DNA of 64,000 nucleotides, from assembly GCF_014212015.1 (NCBI RefSeq), contig NZ_JACJVN010000057.1, positions 1 through 64,000 of the forward strand, given 5' to 3'. The number at the start of each line of letters is the position of its first letter. The first letter of the stretch is position 1. The DNA is from Cohnella lubricantis (lineage in GTDB: Bacteria > Bacillota > Bacilli > Paenibacillales > Paenibacillaceae). Below the pieces are notes generated by a model. That model was given only the letters and a program-made list of their open reading frames with translations. It made no database searches and had not been told where the DNA came from. Positions 51,555-59,960 of this stretch are shown here, piece after piece. The translations under genes were made by a program, and so were the position numbers.

Positions 51555-52376
51555 TCAGGCATCAATATTGCCGTTCGGCAACGATCTGTCCGCAGGGCGA
51601 CCGGGTCTTGTAGAGCGTTGCCGGGCTTTGCTGTAGAAGAGGAATACAGCGTAGAGGGCCAGCGCCGCGTTCGCCAGCATGAACAGCTGCAGCCAGAGAA
51701 GGCTGGGAGCCTCGGCATGAACTCCGTATTCTCCCGTCGAGAAATATTCGGTTCCATCCAGCAGGACATGGAATGCGATGATCGGGTATAGGCTGTTGCA
51801 TCGCAATCGCATCGCCGATAAGGCGACCCCTGCCGCGAAGGTCCACACCGTCTGGTAGATCGCCAGCTTGGCGTTGCCGCCGGCTAGCGCGTTCGTCGAA
51901 TGAGCAAGCGCGAATAAGGCGCTTGGCACGAAGATGGCGGTCCAAGGACCCCATCTCATGAAGCCGCGAAGCAAGATTCCGCGGAACAGCACCTCTTCGT
52001 TCACGGCCACTCCAACAGCCGCGATGGCGAGAACGAGATTGCGGGAGAATCCCCACGACTGCACGCCGTTCTCGAACCCAATGAAGAGCAGAAGCGCCAG
52101 GAACGGCAGCATGAGCAGCCATTCTCTCGCCGAGACTGTTCGGCGCAATCCGGTCTCCTCGGCGGTATTGGTCCAATAGACCAGCGTAGCGACGACGCTG
52201 GCATAGATGAGCATGAGCAGCCAGCCGAGCTCCTGCTCAATGGACAGATCCGGCCTTAGCGTCTGGATAAGCGCTGTTGTGCCTAAGCCGACGATGCGGC
52301 TGGCGATCAGAGCGAAGATGGCGAACAGGAACGGGTGCTTCCGGAAGTAGCTTTGCATATAGGCGGCTATTCTCAT
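51555..52376 (-). CDS. CPBP-family intramembrane metalloprotease
   Basis: 273 residues with about eight spans. The catalytic motifs of the CPBP (Abi, Rce1-like) family are present: EEVLFRGILLRGF (EExxxR), then FALAH and the later His in IIAFHVLLDG. Members cleave prenylated or signal-type peptides within the membrane and often support bacteriocin self-immunity or envelope signalling. The start ATG 52376 follows AAGGAGATCGATCCT. It stands divergently from the two-component system at 52570, which could control it. Confidence 0.9.
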   Translation of the reverse strand: MRIAAYMQSYFRKHPFLFAIFALIASRIVGLGTTALIQTLRPDLSIEQELGWLLMLIYASVVATLVYWTNTAEETGLRRTVSAREWLLMLPFLALLLFIGFENGVQSWGFSRNLVLAIAAVGVAVNEEVLFRGILLRGFMRWGPWTAIFVPSALFALAHSTNALAGGNAKLAIYQTVWTFAAGVALSAMRLRCNSLYPIIAFHVLLDGTEYFSTGEYGVHAEAPSLLWLQLFMLANAALALYAVFLFYSKARQRSTRPGRPADRSLPNGNIDA

Positions 52377-52569
52377 TAGGATCGATCTCCTTCGTTCTCG
52401 ATTAGGGATATCCTCATTATGCAGCGCACTTGTAACGTCCCCCAGTGGCTGCGGTAAGGAGTATGCTCGTCCAGTCATATATGACTAGACATGCAGGAAT
52501 GAGTCTATGAATCCTATTCCAAATTGAGTAAGATGGAAGCAATGTGCGCGGAAGAGGAGACCCGATCCT

Positions 52570-53757
52570 ATGTTCCATGCCCCGAGCTATCACTGGGGAT
52601 TGAGAGCGTTATTTTATACCCGAACGATCTGGGTGCTGCTTCATCTAGTCCTGCTGGGATACGAGTACCCGGAGCCAGGCTGGGGTCGGGGGGGGTTCTT
52701 AGCCTTCTGCTTGATTGCCGGCGCGATTCCGCAGCTGGTCTGGATGAGGGAGGCGTCCCGTCCGTCCGGCTCTGCTTGGGCATATCCGGTGACAGAGCTG
52801 TTATGCAGCGGGCTTGTGCTAGTCGCGGGCGGCTCGCTCATTGGACAATATTTCTCTTATCTCGCGATCCCGGCTCTATGCGCCGCCGCGACCGTTCAGT
52901 CGACCCGGCTTCGCGTGCCGCTATGGATCTGGTTCTCTCTAGCGCCGCCCATCGCGATGGCTGTCGTTCTTCCGCTAGCTTCCTTCAACATCTCCATTAT
53001 CGAAGGGTTCTTCTTCTTTGCGCTCGGAGTTGGAATCTGGAAGGTGATCGATACGCAGCGAAGAATGCAGCTGCTTCTCGATGAGAACGAGGAACAGCGG
53101 CGGGTGCTGGAGCAATATGCGAGACAGGTGGAGACGATCACCCTGCTGGAAGAGCGCAACCGTCTGTCCCGGGACCTGCATGATACGGTAGGGCATACGT
53201 TAACCTCGGTCATCATGGGGCTGGATGCCGTCGCCTACTTAATTCCCCGGGCGCCGGAGGAAGCCGCCGCGAGCGTCAATCAGCTTCGAACGGTGAGCAG
53301 GCAAGGGCTGGAGGAGATGAGAAGGCAGGTTCATCATATCGCGCCTGAGCGAGAGGGAGATGCGCTCACCGTTCAGTTAAGGAGAATTGCCAGCGAGTTC
53401 GCCGTCCATACCGGCGCGACCGTGGAGTTCGAAGCAGACGGCCCCGACATCGCGGCTCCGCTGCCCGTTACGATCACGCTCGTGAGGTGCCTGCAGGAAG
53501 CGCTGACCAATGCTGTGCGGCACGGCGGAGCTAGCTGCATTCAGATCGCGCTGAAGGTTCGTCCGGAGCTGCTGGAGCTGGCCATTCAAGATAACGGCAG
53601 CGGCATGGATGAAGTCCGCTATGGCTTCGGCCTATCGGCCATGCAGGAGAGAATCGAAGCGCACCAAGGCGAGCTGAAGGTGAAGTCGAATAGGGGCGAA
53701 GGCACGATCGTGGAGTGCCGGATGCCCCTGAAGAATAGAAAGGTTGGATCGGCATGA
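52570..53757 (+). CDS. NarL-type sensor histidine kinase
   Basis: 395 residues. About five membrane spans (1-155) with short loops and no large sensor domain, a coiled-coil-like segment (MQLLLDENEEQRRVLEQYARQ), a HisKA_3 phosphoacceptor (LSRDLHDTVGHTLT, His204) and a HATPase (ALTNAVRHGGAS, DNGSGMD, GFGLSAMQERI). The design resembles DesK/LiaS-type kinases, which sense membrane state through the spans. Its stop overlaps the response-regulator start (ATGA), so the pair is co-expressed. The start is ATG 52570, with GAAGAGGAG upstream. Confidence 0.93.
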   Translation: MFHAPSYHWGLRALFYTRTIWVLLHLVLLGYEYPEPGWGRGGFLAFCLIAGAIPQLVWMREASRPSGSAWAYPVTELLCSGLVLVAGGSLIGQYFSYLAIPALCAAATVQSTRLRVPLWIWFSLAPPIAMAVVLPLASFNISIIEGFFFFALGVGIWKVIDTQRRMQLLLDENEEQRRVLEQYARQVETITLLEERNRLSRDLHDTVGHTLTSVIMGLDAVAYLIPRAPEEAAASVNQLRTVSRQGLEEMRRQVHHIAPEREGDALTVQLRRIASEFAVHTGATVEFEADGPDIAAPLPVTITLVRCLQEALTNAVRHGGASCIQIALKVRPELLELAIQDNGSGMDEVRYGFGLSAMQERIEAHQGELKVKSNRGEGTIVECRMPLKNRKVGSA

Positions 53758-54416
53758 TCAAAGTGCTCATAGCGGATGATCAGGATTTGATTCGCGGCAG
53801 CCTGCGGATCGTATTGCGGGGAGAGGAAGATATCGACGTCGTGGGCTTGGCCGCGAACGGGAGAGAGGCCGTCGAGCTGTGCCGGCAGCACGAGCCCCAC
53901 GTGGTGCTAATGGACATTCATATGCCCGAGATGGACGGAATAGAGGCCACGCGGCAGATCAAATCGCTGTATCCGAATACGCATGTCGTCATGCTGACCA
54001 CATTTCACGACATGGATTATGTTCGAGAGGCGCTGGCCGCCGGAGCCGCGGGGTACTTGCTGAAGGCGATGCAGCCGGAGGATCTGGCCGTGAGCATCCG
54101 CTTGGTTCACAGAGGAGAGACCTTGATTCCGCAGGAGATCGCCAAGATCATGGTCGCCGAGTGGACAGGCGGAACCGCGTCCTCCAAGCCAGGGGATGGG
54201 CGCCGGAAGAAGGACGGCTACGGATTAACGGAGCGGGAGTTGGACGTTCTGCGCCTGCTCGTCAGCGGGAAGGATAATCGTGAGATCGCGCGGGAGTTAT
54301 TTTTGACCGAAGGCACGGTTAAGAACTACATCTCCACGATCTATTCGAAGCTGGAGGTGCCCGATCGAATCCATGCCGTTCTGAAGGCGCAGGATGAGAA
54401 TCTGCTGGCATTCTGA
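53754..54416 (+). CDS. NarL/FixJ-family response regulator
   Basis: 220 residues. The receiver domain has the acidic pair DD (ADDQD), phospho-acceptor Asp54 (LMDIHMPEMDG), Thr (MLTTFHD) and Lys (YLLKAM). The C-terminal LuxR-type HTH reads LTERELDVLRLLVSGKDNREIARELFLTEGTVKNYIS. It is the partner of the preceding kinase. Targets are unknown; the divergent CPBP protease gene is a candidate. Confidence 0.95.
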   Translation: MIKVLIADDQDLIRGSLRIVLRGEEDIDVVGLAANGREAVELCRQHEPHVVLMDIHMPEMDGIEATRQIKSLYPNTHVVMLTTFHDMDYVREALAAGAAGYLLKAMQPEDLAVSIRLVHRGETLIPQEIAKIMVAEWTGGTASSKPGDGRRKKDGYGLTERELDVLRLLVSGKDNREIARELFLTEGTVKNYISTIYSKLEVPDRIHAVLKAQDENLLAF

Positions 54417-54583
54417 TGAGACGCAGGCGACAGTCGGGCGACATCCAGGAGTGGAAAGCCGCGGCAGCTATTCGCAGCATTTGTCACACTTTGTTATTTT
54501 CTGGTAGTCCAAGCCTTCATTCCATGATATATTGATAGCAGGCTTCAACGAAAAATAGCAAAGAAGACAGAGGCGAGGCGTGC

Positions 54584-55846
54584 ATGCTGACGTACTTCAA
54601 GGATTTTTTGTTGAACATTCTCATCATCCTTCTTTCCCTTATCCTATATCCGTATATCTATAAGCTCCGAGAACGAAGACACTATCGGCGCTTCTTGTTC
54701 TACTTCTTCTTCGCGGCTGCCATCGTGCTCACGATGTCCTTCCCAATCGAGATTCACGGCACGATTCATGACCTTAGAGCCGTTCCGCTGGCGATCGGAA
54801 CGCTATACAGTGGACCTATCGTCTCCCTGGGGCTCTTCGTGACGGTTATCGGCTGCCGTGCGGTAACGGGCCTGCCGAACTTCTGGACCTATGCGGTGTC
54901 GATCCTGCCCGCCTTCATCATCGGGCTGTTCCTCCATGCCCCGTTCCGCCGCTTCTCGTTCATGAGCCGAGTAGGCGTCACGATTCTGTACTCCGCTATG
55001 ATCAAATTCCTGACGTTAAGCCTCTACTTCTTGCAGACCGATTCAATTGCGACCATGTTCGCCTCTCCGAAGGCCATGCTGAACACTTATACATTGCAGG
55101 CATTGGTCGCAGCGGGCTGCGTCTACATGCTCGAATTCCTCAAGCGGCATCACCGCCTGCAGGACGAAGTCGTTCGCACGGAGAAAATGCAAATTGTCAG
55201 CGACATCGCGGCCTCCGTCGCCCACGAGATCCGCAACCCGCTCACGACCGTCAGAGGCTTCATCCAACTGTTCGGCACCGCCGATTTAAGTCTGCAGAAG
55301 AAGGCCGATTATATGAAGCTGTGCCTGGAGGAGCTGGACCGGGCCGAGCAGATCATCGCCGATTATCTGTCGCTGGCGAAGCCGGACCCGGATCCCGATC
55401 GGATCGAGACGATCGAGTTGAACGAGGAGATCCTATATTTGTCGAACGTGCTGCTCACCTATGCCAACTACAACAACATCCGGATTGAGGTCGAGCTTCC
55501 GAGGGACGGACGCCTCTGCGCGAAGGGCGACCGGTACAAGCTCCGCCAGGCGCTCATCAACATTGGCAAGAATGCGATCGAAGCGATGCCGGGAGGCGGA
55601 ACGCTGGAGCTGCGGGCGGAGAAGCGGCTGGGTGTCTCGGCGGTCACCATTCGGGATACCGGCGTCGGCATGACCGAGGAACAGATCAGGCGGCTCGGCA
55701 GCCCGTATTACTCGACGAAGGAGAAGGGGACCGGGCTTGGCACGATGGTGTCCTTCAGCATTATCAAGAAGATGAACGGCAGAATCGAAGTTACAAGCAA
55801 TCCGGGTCGTGGAACGGAATTCAGCTTGATGTTCCCGAATTCATAA
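54584..55846 (+). CDS. Orphan sensor histidine kinase of the KinB (5TM) type
   Basis: 420 residues. A five-span 5TMR-LYT-like sensor (1-190; FPIEIHGTIHDLRAVPLAIGTLYSG is the typical motif), a HisKA domain with His214 in AASVAHEIRNPLTTVRG, and a HATPase (NIGKNAIEAMPGGG, DTGVGMTEEQI, GTGLGTMVSFSII). This is the architecture of KinB, which phosphorylates Spo0F at the start of sporulation. No response regulator is adjacent. A strong terminator follows. It is the second such kinase in this window (the other is at 38811). Confidence 0.93.
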   Translation: MLTYFKDFLLNILIILLSLILYPYIYKLRERRHYRRFLFYFFFAAAIVLTMSFPIEIHGTIHDLRAVPLAIGTLYSGPIVSLGLFVTVIGCRAVTGLPNFWTYAVSILPAFIIGLFLHAPFRRFSFMSRVGVTILYSAMIKFLTLSLYFLQTDSIATMFASPKAMLNTYTLQALVAAGCVYMLEFLKRHHRLQDEVVRTEKMQIVSDIAASVAHEIRNPLTTVRGFIQLFGTADLSLQKKADYMKLCLEELDRAEQIIADYLSLAKPDPDPDRIETIELNEEILYLSNVLLTYANYNNIRIEVELPRDGRLCAKGDRYKLRQALINIGKNAIEAMPGGGTLELRAEKRLGVSAVTIRDTGVGMTEEQIRRLGSPYYSTKEKGTGLGTMVSFSIIKKMNGRIEVTSNPGRGTEFSLMFPNS

Positions 55847-55854
55847 GCGAGCAG

Positions 55855-55887
55855 GAGCGAACGGTCGTATGCGTTCGCTCTTTTTTT
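55855..55887 (+). terminator. Rho-independent terminator after the KinB-like gene
   Basis: GAGCGAACG, loop, CGTTCGCTC and seven T. Confidence 0.9.
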
Positions 55888-55943
55888 ATTGCCGTTCGGC
55901 AGACAAAACTGGAGGAAATCCCCAAAAATCAAGCCAATTCATG

Positions 55944-55949
55944 TATAAT
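55944..55949 (+). promoter_or_regulatory. Putative -10 box of the lone sigma-factor gene
   Basis: TATAAT at 55944-55949, preceded directly by TG, about 60 nt upstream of the start codon. No clear -35 box. Confidence 0.4.
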
Positions 55950-56008
55950 ACAGGTGTTGTAGAAAAATGTTTGTTTGTGTAGGAATTTGGAGGAGGGCTC
56001 GAAGGCCA

Positions 56009-56647
56009 ATGCCTAGCCAGCTAATGCTCCTGTCCGCCGGTCCGCTCGCAGCTCTCCCTGTCTCGGTGCAGCAAGAGATCTATCAGGAATTCTACGAGCT
56101 TGTCTACGGCATCATTTACTATATGGTCTGGGATCATGGCGCGACGGAGGATCTCATCCAGGAATCGTTCCTCAAGGTCGTATTGAATGCGCCTCCGATC
56201 GAGGAGGAAGCCAAGCTGAGGAGCTGGATCAAGACGGTTGTTCGGAATTCGGTCTACAGCTTCTTGAGAAAGAATAAACGGCGCTTCGGCGAGATGAATG
56301 TGGATAGCGCGGTGACAAACCAACATCTTCATGCGTACGCCCAGCTGGCGGCTTCCGTCGAGCAGCAGATCGAATTCAAGCTGATGTCGGAGACGGTCGA
56401 GCGCGCCTTGGTCGAGCTGAAGCCGGAGCATCAAGCGCTGCTTGAGATGCGCTGGAAGCAGGAGCTTAGCTACAAGGAGATGGCCTGCCTGCTGAATACA
56501 AGCGAAGAGACCGTTAAGCATAAGCTCCATCGGGCCCGGACAGCGATGAGGAAGCGATTGGACAAGCTATGGGGGGAACCGAAGCAAGCCAGCCGATCTC
56601 GGCGGCCTCAAACATCGGGGTTGGGCATCCAGGCCGGGAAGTGGTAA
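56009..56647 (+). CDS. ECF-like sigma-70 factor without adjacent anti-sigma gene
   Basis: 212 residues. Region 2 (EFYELVYGIIYYMVWDHGATEDLIQESFLKVV) and region 4 (ALVELKPEHQALLEMRWKQELSYKEMACLLNTSEETVKHKLHRAR) are both clear. The start was set at ATG 56009, after GGAGGAGGGCTCGAAGG; an in-frame ATG at 55967 would overlap the transcription start. The C-terminal 30 residues are basic and low in structure. No anti-sigma gene is next to it; the neighbour downstream is a dipeptidase gene. It could be controlled at the level of transcription or by a distant partner. Confidence 0.9.
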   Translation: MPSQLMLLSAGPLAALPVSVQQEIYQEFYELVYGIIYYMVWDHGATEDLIQESFLKVVLNAPPIEEEAKLRSWIKTVVRNSVYSFLRKNKRRFGEMNVDSAVTNQHLHAYAQLAASVEQQIEFKLMSETVERALVELKPEHQALLEMRWKQELSYKEMACLLNTSEETVKHKLHRARTAMRKRLDKLWGEPKQASRSRRPQTSGLGIQAGKW

Positions 56648-56691
56648 AATCGGGGAGAGAAGCTTGACGTAGAGAAAGGAACCCGATATCG

Positions 56692-58068
56692 ATGAGCGAC
56701 TATAAGACGTATTTCGCGGAACGCCGCGACCAGCACCTGAACGAACTGAAGGAATGGCTGTCCATTCCGAGCATCTCCGCCTTGTCCGAGCACAAGGGAG
56801 ACATTCTCGCATCCGCGAAGTGGCTTGCGGACGCGCTGACCCGCGCCGGCATGGAGACGGTCGAGATTCATGAGACCGAAGGCCATCCGATCGTCTACGC
56901 CGAGCGTATGAAGGCGCCGGGCAAGCCGACGATTCTGATCTACGGCCACTACGACGTGCAGCCGGTTGACCCGCTGAACCTGTGGACGACGCCTCCTTTC
57001 GAGCCGAATATCCGCGACGGGAAGATCTTCGCGCGCGGCGCGACCGACGACAAGGGACAGTTGTTCCTGCACGTGAAGGCCGTAGAAGCGATTCTGCGCC
57101 AGGAAGGCAAGCTTCCGGTTAATGTGAAGTTCGTCGTCGAAGGCGAAGAAGAGATCGCCGGCGTCAGCCTGCCCAAGTTCCTCGAGGAGAACAGCGAGAA
57201 GCTGAAGTGCGACGCGGTCGTCATCTCGGACTCCTCGCTGCTGGAGCCGGGCAAGCCGTCCATCTGCACCGGCCTGCGCGGTCTCTGCTCGCTGGAGATC
57301 ACCGTGACGACGGCGCGCACCGATCTGCACTCCGGCCTCTACGGCGGCGCCGTGCCGAACGCCCTTCACGCGCTGACCTCGCTGGTGGCGACGCTGCATG
57401 ACGAGAAGGGCCGCGTGACGGTCGAAGGCTTCTACGAAGGCGTGCCGACGCTGACGGACTTGGAGAAGCAGGATCTGGCCAGCTACAACCCGGACGAGAA
57501 GAAGCTCGCGGCCGATCTCGGTCTCGACACGCTGTACGGCGAAGAAGGCTACACGTTCACGGAGCGCACCGGCGCCCGTCCGACGCTGGAGCTGAACGGC
57601 GTATGGGGCGGCTTCCAAGGCGAAGGCACGAAGACGGTCATCCCGAAGGAAGCGCATGCGAAGATTACGTGCCGCCTGGTCGGCACGCAGGACCCGCAGC
57701 GTACGCTGGATCGAATCGACGCGCATCTGTACAAGCATCTCCAGCCGGGCGCGAAGCTGCACATCCAGCACATCGAGCGGGCCAACGCCTTCACCTGCGA
57801 TCCGTCCGATCGGATGCTGCAGCTGGCAGCCGACGCTTACGAGGAAGTGTACGGTACGCGCGCCGTCTTCACGAAGGACGGCGGCTCGATCCCGGTCGTC
57901 GCGACGTTCTCGAGCGTGCTGAAGTCGCCTGTCGTCATGATGGGCTTCGGCTTGCCGGATGAGAACCTCCACGCGCCGGATGAGCACTTCAGCCTGGATA
58001 ACTTCGACAAGGGTCTGCTGACGCTTGTGAACTATCTGCATAAGACGGCGGGAGCTTCCGCGGTATAA
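56692..58068 (+). CDS. M20-family dipeptidase/metallopeptidase
   Basis: 458 residues. Zinc-binding and catalytic features of the M20A/PepV-CNDP family are visible: ILIYGHYDVQPVDP (His and catalytic Asp), FARGATDDKGQ (bridging Asp), VVEGEEEIAG (general base Glu and ligand), and the C-terminal ligand His in LHAPDEHF. A dimerisation domain is inserted in the middle (about 185-340). It should hydrolyse dipeptides or related N-acyl amino acids in the cytosol. The start ATG 56692 follows AGAAAGGAACC; gene GC is high and codon use uniform with the ABC genes that follow. Confidence 0.94.
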   Translation: MSDYKTYFAERRDQHLNELKEWLSIPSISALSEHKGDILASAKWLADALTRAGMETVEIHETEGHPIVYAERMKAPGKPTILIYGHYDVQPVDPLNLWTTPPFEPNIRDGKIFARGATDDKGQLFLHVKAVEAILRQEGKLPVNVKFVVEGEEEIAGVSLPKFLEENSEKLKCDAVVISDSSLLEPGKPSICTGLRGLCSLEITVTTARTDLHSGLYGGAVPNALHALTSLVATLHDEKGRVTVEGFYEGVPTLTDLEKQDLASYNPDEKKLAADLGLDTLYGEEGYTFTERTGARPTLELNGVWGGFQGEGTKTVIPKEAHAKITCRLVGTQDPQRTLDRIDAHLYKHLQPGAKLHIQHIERANAFTCDPSDRMLQLAADAYEEVYGTRAVFTKDGGSIPVVATFSSVLKSPVVMMGFGLPDENLHAPDEHFSLDNFDKGLLTLVNYLHKTAGASAV

Positions 58069-58103
58069 GCCGCGGCCGAACCATCCCCCGCTCGACAAGT
58101 CGA

Positions 58104-58129
58104 GCCCCTGTCCGGCGACGGACGGGGGC
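58104..58129 (+). terminator. Hairpin after the M20 gene
   Basis: GCCCC-GTCCG pairs with CGGAC-GGGGC. The T-run is missing, so termination is uncertain. Confidence 0.5.
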
Positions 58130-58205
58130 GCTTCCATGAGCGGGGTACATTACCGTTGTTTGAATGCGCTTGCATCATCAACGAAGACTTAGGAAGGGAT
58201 GCTGA

Positions 58206-59960
58206 TTGAGAACCGAGCGAGTGCTAAGAGACTATATTTTCTCCCGATGGCGCTTGTATTTGATGGCGGTGCTGTTCATTGTGACGGGCAACATCATCCA
58301 ATCGTTCTATCCGCGGCTGCTGGGCCAGTTCACCGACCGGCTGCAGGCGAAGGAGCTGACGCATGCGCTGATCGTCGATTATAGCTTGCTGCTGCTGGCC
58401 GTCGGCGTGCTCTACGGCTTGCTTGGCGGCTTGGGGCAATACGTCGTTATGCGGCTGGGACGGCAGTTCGAATTCCATACGCGCCGCAGGCTGTTCGCCC
58501 ACTTCACGACGCTGAGCGAACGGTTCTATTCCAAGAACGGCGTCGGCAAAATGTTAAGCTACGTCATGAACGACGTTACAGCCGTGCGGGAATCCATCTC
58601 GATGGGCATCAACCAGACGACGAACGCCACGATTCTGATTCTATCGGCGTTCGCGATGATGCTGCTGAGCGGAATACCATTTCACCTGATCATCGTCTGT
58701 ATTCTGCCCTTGATCTTCATTCCGTGGATCGTCACGAGGTTCGGTCCCGTCATCCGTACGCGTTCGCGGACGGTGCAGGAGTCGATCAGCCGCGCGACGG
58801 AATCAGCCGAGGAACAATTCGGAGGCATCCGCGTCACGAAGAAGTTCGCGGTCGAGCCGATTATGATCAATCGCTTCGGAGCGGCGGTGGACACAATTCG
58901 CGACAATCAGCTGAAGCTGGTGCGGGTATCTTCGATGTTCCAAGCGCTCATTCCGTTCCTCGGCGCGCTGTCGCTTGTCATCACAATCGTATACGGCGGC
59001 TATTTGACGATACATGGGCGGATCACGCTCGGCGACTTCGTCGCGTTAACGCTGTACATCCGCATGATGATTAACCCGCTGCAGGCGATCGGCAACGTCA
59101 TCAATACGATGCAGCGGTCGCGCGCTTCGCTCGAGCGGATCGGCGATCTGCTGTCGCTGAAGGGCGACATTCGGGAGGCGGACCATGCCAAGGCAATTAG
59201 CTTCGAGCGGGCGGCCATTGAGGTCAACGGACTGACGTTCCGTTATCCCGACACGGATCGGCCTGCGCTCGAAGATATTCATCTTCGTGTGGAGCCTGGC
59301 AGGACATTGGGCATTCTAGGGAAGACGGGCAGCGGCAAGACGACGCTGATGAAGCTGCTGCTGCGGGTGTACGATCCGCCTAAGGGAACGATCCTGATCG
59401 GCGGAGAGGACATTCTCGATCTGAAGCTCGAGAGCCTGCGCGATCAGATCGCCTATGTGCCGCAGGAGGGCTTCCTGTTCAGCACGACCATTCGGGAGAA
59501 CATCGCTTTCTATCGGCGGGATTTGGAGCTCGGGCCGGTGGAGGAAGCTGCGCGGCAGGCGCAGATCCACGAGAGCATCCAAGAGTTCCCCGAGCAATTC
59601 GAGACGAAGCTCGGCGAGCGGGGCATTACGCTGTCCGGCGGACAGCGGCAGCGCACGAGCCTCGCCCGCGGCCTGATCAAGCATTCGCCGATCATCATCT
59701 TGGATGACAGCGTCAGCGCCGTCGACGCGGTGACCGAGAAGAGCATTATCGAAGCGATCCGCAGGGAGCGGCGCAACAAGACGACGCTGCTCATCGCCCA
59801 CCGCATCAGCGCGCTTAAGCATGCGGACGAGATCATCGTGCTGGACGAGGGACGCATCGTGCAGCGGGGCACGCACGAGCAGCTGTTGAAGCAGAGCGGG
59901 CTGTACGCCGACCTTCATGCCATTCAAGAGGAGGGGAGCCGCGATGAAGCAGACAAGTAA
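58206..59960 (+). CDS. ABC exporter half-transporter, degenerate-site subunit
   Basis: 584 residues. Six-span exporter domain (1-320) and ATPase domain (about 335-580): Walker A GKTGSGKTT (about 368), Q-loop YVPQEGFLFS, signature LSGGQRQR (about 475), Walker B IIILDDSVSAVD, switch His in LLIAHRI. The residue after Walker B is Asp instead of the catalytic Glu, while the signature is canonical. The next gene shows the reverse, so the two make a heterodimer with one weak and one active ATP site, as known for BmrC/BmrD-type multidrug exporters. Start is TTG 58206 with GGAAGGG 9 nt upstream. It overlaps the next gene by 17 nt. Confidence 0.95.
   Translation: MRTERVLRDYIFSRWRLYLMAVLFIVTGNIIQSFYPRLLGQFTDRLQAKELTHALIVDYSLLLLAVGVLYGLLGGLGQYVVMRLGRQFEFHTRRRLFAHFTTLSERFYSKNGVGKMLSYVMNDVTAVRESISMGINQTTNATILILSAFAMMLLSGIPFHLIIVCILPLIFIPWIVTRFGPVIRTRSRTVQESISRATESAEEQFGGIRVTKKFAVEPIMINRFGAAVDTIRDNQLKLVRVSSMFQALIPFLGALSLVITIVYGGYLTIHGRITLGDFVALTLYIRMMINPLQAIGNVINTMQRSRASLERIGDLLSLKGDIREADHAKAISFERAAIEVNGLTFRYPDTDRPALEDIHLRVEPGRTLGILGKTGSGKTTLMKLLLRVYDPPKGTILIGGEDILDLKLESLRDQIAYVPQEGFLFSTTIRENIAFYRRDLELGPVEEAARQAQIHESIQEFPEQFETKLGERGITLSGGQRQRTSLARGLIKHSPIIILDDSVSAVDAVTEKSIIEAIRRERRNKTTLLIAHRISALKHADEIIVLDEGRIVQRGTHEQLLKQSGLYADLHAIQEEGSRDEADK

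Noticed and set aside
52524-53084. 186-residue plus-strand frame before the NarL-type kinase
   Set aside because: Overlaps the kinase gene in another frame and has shadow-like composition; the kinase frame carries real motifs.
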